NCBI GenBank assembly: GCA_938016235.1 | Contig: CALLPU010000428.1 | Location: 1-7,351, forward strand | Direction of reading: 5' to 3' | Source: an uncultured Granulosicoccus sp. | Lineage (GTDB): Bacteria; Pseudomonadota; Gammaproteobacteria; Granulosicoccales; Granulosicoccaceae | Length of the DNA stretch: 7,351 nt | Position numbers and translations under genes: made by a program | The notes under the pieces: generated by a model | What the model saw: only the letters and a program-made list of their open reading frames with translations | What the model was told of the DNA's origin: nothing | The model's database searches: none | In this document: piece by piece, positions 1 to 6,447 of the stretch | How the letters are laid out: each line of letters opens with the position of its first letter | Numbering within the stretch: position 1 is the first letter of the stretch

Positions 1-405
1 ATACGCGTAGACCGGAATGAAGATGGCATACAGCCCATACCATTCATGCCAGACAAACACATACTGCAATGGCACGATTACCGCGAATACCGCAGCCAGC
101 GCCCAGGGGTCTTCCCGTTGCATCCTGGTGACCGCAGCGAACTCACGCAAGGCCGCAAACGAGCACACCGAAAACAGCAGCACTACACCGGTTTTGCCGC
201 CCAGAAACGCCAGACCAATCAATACAACCATGGCCCACCAGGCATTGATCCGGGCGTTCAGATTGTCTATCACAGCGGCATTGTCAGACGTGACGCGTGC
301 TGCCAGGACACGGCCAATCACTGTGGCCACAATCAGAATGACCAGCACCAGCCCGAGAACTTTTAGTAAATCCGCATTGGCATCGACAACACTATCCATG
401 CTCAT
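1..405 (-). CDS. cdsA: Phosphatidate cytidylyltransferase (CdsA/YnbB-like), N-terminal part, cut by window edge
   Basis: This is the first 135 codons of a membrane enzyme that runs off the left edge. Family members condense phosphatidic acid with CTP to give CDP-diacylglycerol, the precursor of phospholipids, in the inner membrane. I translated it from the minus strand. Residues about 14-34 form a first hydrophobic segment. A motif NARINAWWAMVVL follows, then a second hydrophobic stretch ending in CSFAALREF, and further on HEWYGLYAIFIPV. The R-I-x-x-WW and SFxALxEF pattern resembles E. coli YnbB more than classical CdsA, from memory of that sequence. The C-terminal catalytic signature lies outside the window. 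The start is ATG at 405, because an in-frame TAA lies two codons upstream; ATG at 399 is a possible alternative. No clear Shine-Dalgarno sequence is visible. It begins 35 bases after the transglutaminase-like gene on the same strand, so it is probably the next gene of that operon. Confidence 0.8.
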   Translation of the reverse strand, partial: MSMDSVVDANADLLKVLGLVLVILIVATVIGRVLAARVTSDNAAVIDNLNARINAWWAMVVLIGLAFLGGKTGVVLLFSVCSFAALREFAAVTRMQREDPWALAAVFAVIVPLQYVFVWHEWYGLYAIFIPVYAY

Positions 406-440
406 CGCTTACATCACACGGTGGAGGTGGGTATACGCAC

Positions 441-2549
441 TCAGGCAACAATACGCCTTTCACGGAGTAACGGAAACAACAGGCCCAGCAGGCAGAACCA
501 GAAGCTGAGTGCACCGGCATGCGTCAGCTCCGAGGCCAGGGCTTTGGCACTGAGCAGGCGAGGCTGATGCTCCAGATAAAAAGACGCCATGTCTTCAATT
601 TTCGTCACCGAATCAGCATAGGCCTGCAGATCCTTGGCAGCCACTTCGGGCGCCAGCGTCGAGTACCGAAAGGTCACGGTCAACTCCGACTCATCCTCAT
701 TGAAACTGGTTTGCTTGCTGAACGAAACCCAAGCGTTCTGAAACTGCGCCTCCAGATCATCGGTCCGCAGCTTCTCGGGCAGCGAGACCACCCACGTTTC
801 TTCAATGACAATTGGGTGCATGACGGCGTAAGGCTGAACCCGGCCCTGGATATCGTCCGGCTCATCCAGATAGCCCATGATTTCATCGGCATGGATCCAC
901 CGGTACGTGTCCACGTTTTCATCGGCCATCCAGAAATCATCCACTGAATACGACTCCACAATTCGAAGCTGATTCGCATCTGCGTCAGTGAAGGTGGTTT
1001 CATCAGTGGATTCAATGCCATCAAAATCGTCCTGGTAGTATTCAAGGTAGTCCTGACTGATCGCCTTGCGCCCCTTTGTCTCCAGCTGATAGCGCACATG
1101 CTCGGCCAGCCGGCCCTGCTTTAGCGTTTTCACGGTCAATAGCGCCGCAGTCTGCGTCTCATCAGCAGCAGCGGGCATCGGTACAACCAGCTCCTTGGCA
1201 ACGTTGAGCACATAACGCGATCGCATGTTACCCATCTCTGTCAGCCCGGTGGTATCGGATTTGAGTAGCAACGCACGGCCGTAGTCAGGCTCATGCATGT
1301 CCCCCAGTGCACCGCTCTGGTTGCGCCGAGTGGGATCGATGAAGTGAGACTCGCCATCAAGAGAGACGTGTACGATGACATGATCAAATGCATGCATGCG
1401 ATACGGATAGCTGGCCGCCTCCAACCCACGGTCAGTATTGACCAGCGCGGGGGAGGCCTCAACACCCAACTCTTTCAACAAGGCGATGAGCAACAGCGCC
1501 TTGTCTTTGCAATCACCGAAGCGTCTGGCCAGTGTCTCTGCGGGTCTAGACGGCCAGTGAGAGTTCTTGCCCAGCTCCACGCCGAAGTAACGAACCTCTT
1601 CCTGAACCCAGCGCAGCGCTGCCCCCACCTGCGCTCCCACCTCCTCATGCGACGCTGCGATTACACTGGCAATGGTGGTTATCTCAGGCACCGACTCCTC
1701 AGGCAACTGGTACATGGGTAACGCCCAATCCACCACCGAGCGCCAGTCAGCCATGTCACTGAACACGATGGTGCCACGGTTGTAATGCCAGCTTGGCACG
1801 TCATCCTCTACATCAAACTCCGGTACGCCACGCTGATCAATGACGATCTCCTCGACACCGTCTTTCTCGCTGATCTGCAGTGGCACATTGTCACCCCTGA
1901 TCCGTCGGTTGAGTGGCTTGTCAGTGGACGTCAGTATGCGAGTGTATTGCCTGTCCAGCGCATTCCACAGTTGTGTGTGTACCCGAAATTCACGATGGCC
2001 CTGAAAGATGGGATTCTCTCCGTCCACGCTGTAGGCGTAGCGAATGATATCGCCCACTCTGACATCATCAAACACGATAGCCAGCGTACGCGTGCCATCG
2101 TAAATCAGTTCCGATCTTTCGCTCTCGGTTCGCAGCAAGTCAAATCGTGCGCTGGAGAATTTATCGATAAGCGTATCGCCACGTTTTATCGTGAGCTCGT
2201 GCAGCGCCAGCTGCTCGTACACCGGATCGAAAGACAGCTCGATACTGGAAAAATTCTCTACGCCGTACTGGTTGGTCAGTACGTATTCCACAGCGTTGTA
2301 GAAACGGCTGTTTCCCGGCTCGATGCCGTTGTACTGAAAATCATGAACACGGCTGTGAAACCCATAGGTGGGCTCGGCGACCTGGACCAGGTTCGGGTCG
2401 AACGGTGTTGTAGGTTTAACCCACTCAGGGGTTGGCGCAACGGTGTAATCGCTTGACTGCGCCCATGCCGGGCTAAAGCACAGGGCAACAAGCAGAATCA
2501 GCGAACTGGCGTAAGCGTTGAATTCGCGCAATTGCCTTCCAGTGAGCAT
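441..2549 (-). CDS. Secreted DUF3857 / transglutaminase-like domain protein
   Basis: A 702-residue protein of unknown substrate. Residues 1-30 look like a signal peptide: a short basic start, a hydrophobic core LILLVALCF and an AWA|Q cleavage site. Residues about 60-260 match the DUF3857 type of N-terminal domain. Residues about 305-410 form a transglutaminase-like core with an apparently intact triad: Cys347 in FGDCKDKA, His390 in AFDHVIV and Asp405 in FIDPT. A beta-rich C-terminal region follows, and residues about 677-695 form a hydrophobic segment followed by a basic tail (RERR). This predicts a periplasmic protein anchored to the inner membrane at its C-terminus. Such domains cleave or modify peptide bonds, but the role of this family is not established. 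The ATG start has no recognisable Shine-Dalgarno sequence. A GGAAGG inside codons 4-5 precedes a TTG at codon 7, an unlikely alternative start because the spacing is too short. It lies 72 bases after metA and 35 before the cytidylyltransferase gene. Confidence 0.88.
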   Translation of the reverse strand: MLTGRQLREFNAYASSLILLVALCFSPAWAQSSDYTVAPTPEWVKPTTPFDPNLVQVAEPTYGFHSRVHDFQYNGIEPGNSRFYNAVEYVLTNQYGVENFSSIELSFDPVYEQLALHELTIKRGDTLIDKFSSARFDLLRTESERSELIYDGTRTLAIVFDDVRVGDIIRYAYSVDGENPIFQGHREFRVHTQLWNALDRQYTRILTSTDKPLNRRIRGDNVPLQISEKDGVEEIVIDQRGVPEFDVEDDVPSWHYNRGTIVFSDMADWRSVVDWALPMYQLPEESVPEITTIASVIAASHEEVGAQVGAALRWVQEEVRYFGVELGKNSHWPSRPAETLARRFGDCKDKALLLIALLKELGVEASPALVNTDRGLEAASYPYRMHAFDHVIVHVSLDGESHFIDPTRRNQSGALGDMHEPDYGRALLLKSDTTGLTEMGNMRSRYVLNVAKELVVPMPAAADETQTAALLTVKTLKQGRLAEHVRYQLETKGRKAISQDYLEYYQDDFDGIESTDETTFTDADANQLRIVESYSVDDFWMADENVDTYRWIHADEIMGYLDEPDDIQGRVQPYAVMHPIVIEETWVVSLPEKLRTDDLEAQFQNAWVSFSKQTSFNEDESELTVTFRYSTLAPEVAAKDLQAYADSVTKIEDMASFYLEHQPRLLSAKALASELTHAGALSFWFCLLGLLFPLLRERRIVA

Positions 2550-2556
2550 CGTGGTG

Positions 2557-2616
2557 TTTGATTAAGGTGGCCCAAAGTAGTAGTCGGCGCTAGCGGGAAC
2601 TTGTTGGGCAATCAAA
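2557..2616. repeat. Nested inverted repeat between metA and the DUF3857 gene
   Basis: The left arm has TTTGATT (2557-2563), a six-base insert AAGGTG, and GCCCAA (2570-2575). The right arm has TTGGGC (2604-2609) directly followed by AATCAAA (2610-2616). The two blocks give 13 paired bases in register apart from a six-base bulge on one side. The 28-base loop contains the perfect palindrome CGCTAGCG (2588-2595). It fills nearly all of the 72-base gap between the metA stop and the next start. No T-run follows on either strand, so it does not look like an ordinary intrinsic terminator. An mRNA processing or stability hairpin, or a protein-binding site, are possible readings. The pairing was read by eye and no folding energy was computed. 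Confidence 0.4.
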
Positions 2617-2621
2617 ACCGA

Positions 2622-3713
2622 TTATGTGAGGCGCGACACATCCCCGGCCAACCATCCCAGCGGATCATCAGCGTCTACGCCCTCCATGAAGGGCAACGAA
2701 CGCTCACGGTGCGTCACTTGATACACCAGGCCAATCCAGTTACCCACCAGAGCCTCACCACTGTCGTGCCAGGTATTGGATAACCGATGTACTGCCAGCT
2801 TCTCCGGGAATTCAGGGATGGGCGACGACTGTGCCATAGCCGTGTTTACTCGCTCCTTGTATTCGTCAAACAGCGCCTTGGTGTAGCGATCAAAGTAATG
2901 CTGCGGGATGGGTGGGTACTGAGGCCTGCGGCCCTGAATGAACTCACCCACATCCCGCTTGTATTCTTTCATCAGGCTGATGCTGTCGTACTCGGGGTGG
3001 CCTTGCAGAAACACCGTGCGAAAGCCGTCCGGGCTCACTGACAGTTGCATACCCGGCTCCTGCCCCGAGATCAGTACGTGCAAACCTGCATCGATCAACT
3101 GTTGCTCAGTAACCTCATTGAAGCGCGAATGCGGTACGAACAACCGTGTGTTGATGTCCTGCACCAACGGATGATCCTTCCTGACCACATCATGTTCGTA
3201 GACACCCCAGCATTTACCCGGCAATGACTGACGTCGAATGCCATAGCGTGCCAGCAACACGGCATGCGTGGCCAGACAGGAACAGAGCGTGGACGTCACA
3301 TTGGCATCGGCCCAATCGATCACCTTGCGCAACGGGTCCCAGAATATCTCCTCACTCAAGTCCGGACGCGACACGTTGGCACCCGAAATGATCAACGCAT
3401 CCAGACCCGCCGCCTGGATATCGGCCAGTGGTTCGTAGTACCGATCGATGTGCTCACGCGCAGCTGGACCACGCGGAATTTCATCGAGCGTAAACGGATG
3501 AATATAAAACTGCGATATCGGATTGCTGGAACCCACCAGCCGGAAGAACTGCCGCTCTGTAGCACCCAGCGCGGCATCAGGCATCATATTCAGCAACCCA
3601 ATATGCAGCGCTCGAATATCCTGCTCTTTTGCGCGTTCTGGCGAGAGAACGCGATAGCCTTCCGCACGCAACCGCTCAAAACTGGGTAAGGCGTTATGGG
3701 CAACCAGTGGCAT
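2622..3713 (-). CDS. metA: Homoserine O-acyltransferase MetA (probably O-succinyltransferase)
   Basis: A 363-residue cytoplasmic enzyme of the MetA family. It acylates the hydroxyl of homoserine from succinyl-CoA or acetyl-CoA, the first committed step of methionine synthesis. Visible family marks are IGLLNMMPDAAL (38-49) with ATERQFFRL, VTSTLCSCLATHA (139-151) holding the nucleophile Cys146 (aligned with E. coli Cys142), GVYEH (170-174), VPHSRFNE (193-200), and QGHPEYD (237-243) with the catalytic His239 and Glu241. The residue aligned with the acyl-donor specificity position (E. coli Gly111) is Ser115 in GANVSRPDL, neither the Gly of succinyltransferases nor the Glu of acetyltransferases. 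Succinyl specificity is therefore only presumed. It is somewhat longer than E. coli MetA because of the segment around 260-305. The ATG has a GAGGA Shine-Dalgarno overlapping the ATPase stop codon. I see no SAM riboswitch or MetJ-type boxes upstream, so control may come from the operon promoter. Confidence 0.93.
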   Translation of the reverse strand: MPLVAHNALPSFERLRAEGYRVLSPERAKEQDIRALHIGLLNMMPDAALGATERQFFRLVGSSNPISQFYIHPFTLDEIPRGPAAREHIDRYYEPLADIQAAGLDALIISGANVSRPDLSEEIFWDPLRKVIDWADANVTSTLCSCLATHAVLLARYGIRRQSLPGKCWGVYEHDVVRKDHPLVQDINTRLFVPHSRFNEVTEQQLIDAGLHVLISGQEPGMQLSVSPDGFRTVFLQGHPEYDSISLMKEYKRDVGEFIQGRRPQYPPIPQHYFDRYTKALFDEYKERVNTAMAQSSPIPEFPEKLAVHRLSNTWHDSGEALVGNWIGLVYQVTHRERSLPFMEGVDADDPLGWLAGDVSRLT

Positions 3714-3724
3714 CGGTTACAGTG

Positions 3725-3729
3725 TCCTC
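3725..3729 (-). promoter_or_regulatory. Ribosome binding site of metA
   Basis: GAGGA lies 11 bases upstream of the metA ATG at 3713 and overlaps the TGA stop codon of the upstream ATPase gene. The arrangement supports the chosen start and suggests translational coupling of the two genes. Confidence 0.6.
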
Positions 3730-4567
3730 AGTGATCCAGCGCATCGCCGATCAGTTGCAGAAACTCGTCAGCATTCTGTACCTCGAACGCATCGCGCGCG
3801 GAAATTTCGTAACCGTGCGCATCCGCAATGTGCTGATAACGCGGTAGCCTGGTCTTGAACAAACGCGGAAAAACCCAGCGTACAAAATCGGCAGGGTCTA
3901 TCTGCGCGGTGTACTCCAGGCCACTCTCACGATAGTACTCAGCCAGCTGCTCATCGAGAAACGATTCACGGTAATACAAAGGCTTAGGGTTTCTGGCTGC
4001 CCGTTCTATCAGAAACGCTTCGTCTTCCGGGCTGGTCTTGATGTAGATCATCAAGGTGTTGGCTGCAACGGCATTGATGATCGACTGGTCTTCAATTTCA
4101 CAGAAGCTGCCACTGACATCATTGAGAAAATGATCGTAGCCGTAAATGATCTTGGCTTTTTCCGCGAACTGCTCAACATCGCGTAACGCCGCGAGCTCAC
4201 CGCTCAAGTGCAGTTGTTGCCGTCGCTTGAATTCAGACAAGGCCAGCCCACCCAGATCCGGGTTACCCAGCATGCCCAGAAAGCTCGACAAAGGCGCCAG
4301 GTTGTCTACCGTAATATTGTTGCTGATGTAGATGGAATCGGAGCGCAACAATTCCTGCAAGAACGGCACCTGCATGGCCTGCGTCTTGATGTTGTCCAGG
4401 ATGGGTTCATCCAGGTACCGTGTACCGATGCGGTAATCCACCGAGTAGTGAAACCAGTCATCGTTGCGCAGCATGTTGGCAAGCCTGGTTTTACCCACAC
4501 CGGACATTCCCAGCAAGGTGACGCGCTTACGCGGCCAGGCCAGAAACTCCTGACGATCCATTCGCAT
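3728..4567 (-). CDS. Uncharacterised P-loop ATPase encoded upstream of metA
   Basis: A 279-residue protein without signal peptide or membrane segment, so probably cytoplasmic. A Walker A motif GMSGVGKT spans residues 20-27, directly after a beta strand (RVTLL). Next come a conserved-looking SVDYRIGTRYL block (42-52), RSDSIYISNNITVDNLAPL (75-93), and a Walker B-like strand DHFLNDVSGSFCE (145-157). The second half has NPKPLYYRESFLDE (193-206) and DFVRWVFPR. From memory, proteins with this layout occur in other proteobacteria labelled only as ATPase; I know of no assigned function. The short Walker A near the N-terminus resembles a small-molecule kinase such as shikimate kinase, but the rest does not follow that fold's usual motifs, so a kinase role is only a guess. 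The ATG at 4567 has AAGGA 13 bases upstream, a long spacing; the ATG two codons later is the alternative. It is 44 bases after ypfJ and 14 bases before metA, likely co-transcribed. Confidence 0.85.
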   Translation of the reverse strand: MRMDRQEFLAWPRKRVTLLGMSGVGKTRLANMLRNDDWFHYSVDYRIGTRYLDEPILDNIKTQAMQVPFLQELLRSDSIYISNNITVDNLAPLSSFLGMLGNPDLGGLALSEFKRRQQLHLSGELAALRDVEQFAEKAKIIYGYDHFLNDVSGSFCEIEDQSIINAVAANTLMIYIKTSPEDEAFLIERAARNPKPLYYRESFLDEQLAEYYRESGLEYTAQIDPADFVRWVFPRLFKTRLPRYQHIADAHGYEISARDAFEVQNADEFLQLIGDALDH

Positions 4568-4611
4568 TGAACTTGAGTGATCCTTGAGTGTTTAATGATC
4601 AGACTGAGCGA

Positions 4612-5484
4612 TCAGCTCGCGAACGTATCGCACTGCTGAGGATCACCGGAATTCAGGCCGCGGTACAACCATTCCTGACGCTGCTGAGAGGAACCGTGTG
4701 TAAACGCCTCCGGGCGAATACGCGCTCCCGCGCGGCTCATCAAGGCATCATCCCCAATAGTGGCAGCGGCATTCATGCCTTCCTCCAGGTCGCCTGGTTC
4801 CAGCAGCTGATTATCCTTGTGCGCATGATGCGCCCACACACCGGCGTAACAGTCGGCCTGCAGTTCGGTCAGCACCGACAACTGGTTGGCTTCCACCTTA
4901 CTTACTACGCGCTGGCGTTTCTGAACTGCCATGGAGACACCCAGCAGGTTCTGCACGTGGTGGCCTACTTCATGTGCCAGTACATAGGCTTGCGCAAAGT
5001 CACCTCCGGCACCCATTTTCTGCAGCTCACGGAAAAAATTCAGATCGATGTACACCTGGTAATCGCCGGGGCAATAGAACGGACCCGCGGCTGATGAGGT
5101 ATACCCGCAGGCAGAGTTCACACCACCGTCGAAGATCACCAGCTTGGCAGGGCGATACTGCTGGTTGGATTCCTTGAACAGCTTGGTCCAGACATCCTCG
5201 TTGTAGGCCAGCATGGTGGATACGAAGGCCGTGGCCTCATCGTCGTTGCGCACCGTGCCGGTTGATTGCGGGCTGAGTCGGGGCAGGCTAGCCGTTGACG
5301 AGCTACCGCCTGTGCCGAGCAGCCCGGAAAGATCCACGCCCAGAAACATGCCGAGCAACAGGACAATAATGCCGGCTCCACCCCCAATCTTCAGACCGCC
5401 GCGTCCGGGCATGCGCGCCCTGCCAGGACCCTTGCCCCGTCGGTCTTCAACATTACTGCTTCGTCGGCCTTGTCTCCAGCGCAT
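4612..5484 (-). CDS. ypfJ: YpfJ family neutral zinc metallopeptidase
   Basis: A 290-residue membrane-anchored putative protease. The N-terminus MRWRQGRRSSNVEDRRG is typical of the YpfJ family and fixes the start. One hydrophobic segment lies at about residues 34-50 (IGGGAGIIVLLLGMFLGV), followed by a Ser/Thr-rich linker, so the catalytic domain should face the periplasm. The zinc motif is HEVGHH at 171-176 (His171, Glu172, His175), with TELQAD (206-211) supplying the likely third ligand Glu207. Cys126, Cys138, Cys212 and Cys285 may form disulfides. The C-terminal FTHGSSQQR and SGDPQQCDTF blocks are family hallmarks. Physiological substrates are not known. It has a good Shine-Dalgarno sequence and is the first gene of the five-gene minus-strand run. 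Confidence 0.93.
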   Translation of the reverse strand: MRWRQGRRSSNVEDRRGKGPGRARMPGRGGLKIGGGAGIIVLLLGMFLGVDLSGLLGTGGSSSTASLPRLSPQSTGTVRNDDEATAFVSTMLAYNEDVWTKLFKESNQQYRPAKLVIFDGGVNSACGYTSSAAGPFYCPGDYQVYIDLNFFRELQKMGAGGDFAQAYVLAHEVGHHVQNLLGVSMAVQKRQRVVSKVEANQLSVLTELQADCYAGVWAHHAHKDNQLLEPGDLEEGMNAAATIGDDALMSRAGARIRPEAFTHGSSQQRQEWLYRGLNSGDPQQCDTFAS

Positions 5485-5594
5485 TGCTGTTCTCCCACAC
5501 CTTTATTACACCCCGGAACACCGGGCAATCGGACCTGCATCTACATGGTAGATTGTTGCACGTTTCTTGACTCGGATCAGTCCGCAGATTGCTC
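5485..5594. promoter_or_regulatory. Divergent intergenic region between ypfJ and the TatD gene, with three inverted repeats
   Basis: This 110-base spacer must hold promoters for both directions. It contains CCCGG-AACA-CCGGG (5512-5525), the perfect hyphenated palindrome ATCTAC-ATG-GTAGAT (5539-5553), and the weaker CGGA-TCAG-TCCG (5573-5584). On the plus strand TGGTAGATT (5546-5554) could act as an extended -10 element, overlapping the second palindrome, which would fit an operator covering a promoter. I could not find a convincing -35/-10 pair in either direction, so the exact promoters are unresolved. Confidence 0.4.
5491..5496 (-). promoter_or_regulatory. Ribosome binding site of ypfJ
   Basis: GGGAGA lies six bases upstream of the ypfJ ATG at 5484, which supports that start. 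Confidence 0.6.
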
Positions 5595-6392
5595 ATGTTA
5601 AGGCAACACCCCCCGCCACTGATCGACAGCCACGTCCATACCGACGATGAACGCCTGAAAAATGATCGTCATCAGGTGCTTGAAGATGCACGCAGGGCCA
5701 ACATCGTCGCCCAGGTAGTGCCAGCCATCTCACACAGGCTCTGGCCTCGTGTGCAGGCCGTGTGTGCTCAGCAGGATGATCTGTATGCCTGCTATGGCCT
5801 GCATCCGTGCTTCCACGATGAACATGAAACATCTCACATCGATGAGCTGGCCGTGTGGATAGGCCGCGAGAAGCCGGTGGCCGTAGGGGAATGCGGCCTG
5901 GATTATTTTATTGCAGGAGCAGACAAGGCACGTCAGCAACACTTGTTTTCAGCCCAACTGGCGCTGGCACGAGAGTTCGACCTGCCTATAGTTATTCATG
6001 CCCGCAAGGCCGTGGAGGATGTCATCCGCATGATTCGCTCCTCCGGGCATTATCGGGGCATGGTGCACAGCTTCAACGGTTCAAAACAGCAGGCCACACG
6101 TCTTATAGATCTGGGTTACAAACTCAGTTTTGGTGGCGCCGTTACCTTTGACCGGGCCAAGCGCTTGCGAGAACTCGTGGCACAACTGCCACTGGATGCC
6201 CTGCTGCTGGAAACCGACGCCCCCGATCAGGCCGACGCCAATCATACGGGGCAGCGCAACGAACCTGCCTTTCTGATTGATGTATGGCAGAGCATCAGCC
6301 AGTTACGCGCTGAAAGTGCGCACGATGTCGCCTCGGCCACCACCACCAATGCCATAGAGCTGTTTCGTCTGCCGCTGGTCAACCCGGCGTAG
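5595..6392 (+). CDS. yjjV: TatD family metal-dependent hydrolase, YjjV-like
   Basis: A 265-residue cytoplasmic TIM-barrel hydrolase of the TatD family. Characterised relatives are metal-dependent DNases or have poorly defined hydrolase activity. All metal ligands are visible, numbered from the ATG: His13 and His15 in IDSHVHTDD, Glu99 in GECGLDYF, His135 in VIHARKA, His158 in MVHSFNGS and Asp208 in LLETDAPD. The HSFNGSKQQA block, the LGYKLSFGGAVTF segment and the GQRNEP motif after the last Asp resemble E. coli YjjV more than TatD itself. Length is normal for the family. I chose ATG at 5595; an in-frame TTG at 5589 would add two residues. Neither has a clear Shine-Dalgarno sequence. It is transcribed alone, divergently from ypfJ and convergently with plsC. 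Confidence 0.92.
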   Translation: MLRQHPPPLIDSHVHTDDERLKNDRHQVLEDARRANIVAQVVPAISHRLWPRVQAVCAQQDDLYACYGLHPCFHDEHETSHIDELAVWIGREKPVAVGECGLDYFIAGADKARQQHLFSAQLALAREFDLPIVIHARKAVEDVIRMIRSSGHYRGMVHSFNGSKQQATRLIDLGYKLSFGGAVTFDRAKRLRELVAQLPLDALLLETDAPDQADANHTGQRNEPAFLIDVWQSISQLRAESAHDVASATTTNAIELFRLPLVNPA

Positions 6393-6411
6393 CGGCACGA
6401 CTAAAACGTTC

Positions 6412-6428
6412 AGTCAGAGCGTCAGACT
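6412..6428. repeat. Short imperfect inverted repeat between convergent genes
   Basis: AGTCAGA and TCAGACT flank a GCG loop and pair at six of seven positions, with an A-A mismatch. It sits between the ends of the TatD and plsC genes, where a bidirectional terminator would be expected. The stem is weak and no T-run follows on either strand, so its role as a terminator is doubtful. The same bases also read as two near copies of GTCAGA. Confidence 0.25.
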
Positions 6429-6447
6429 CGCCGCAGCTTAAAGCACA

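Noticed and set aside
17..508. A 163-codon plus-strand open frame at the left edge
   Set aside because: It runs antisense to the cytidylyltransferase gene and into the end of the DUF3857 gene. The minus-strand translation shows membrane segments and family motifs, while this frame shows only low-complexity Thr/Ser/Arg composition.
1785..2456. A 223-codon open frame on the plus strand opposite the DUF3857 gene
   Set aside because: It lies wholly antisense to a gene with clear domains and a triad, has no recognisable motifs, and is best explained as a shadow frame of a moderately GC-rich coding strand.
3714..3727. Possible methionine-responsive regulatory element before metA
   Set aside because: The gap from the ATPase gene is only 14 bases and holds no tandem MetJ boxes or room for a riboswitch.
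3728..4567. Shikimate kinase or similar small-molecule kinase identity for the ATPase
   Set aside because: Only the Walker A resembles it; the protein is about 100 residues longer and lacks the other expected motifs of that family.
6393..6447. Bidirectional intrinsic terminator between the convergent genes
   Set aside because: Only a six-pair stem with a mismatch is present and no T-run follows in either direction; kept as a weak repeat, not called as a terminator.
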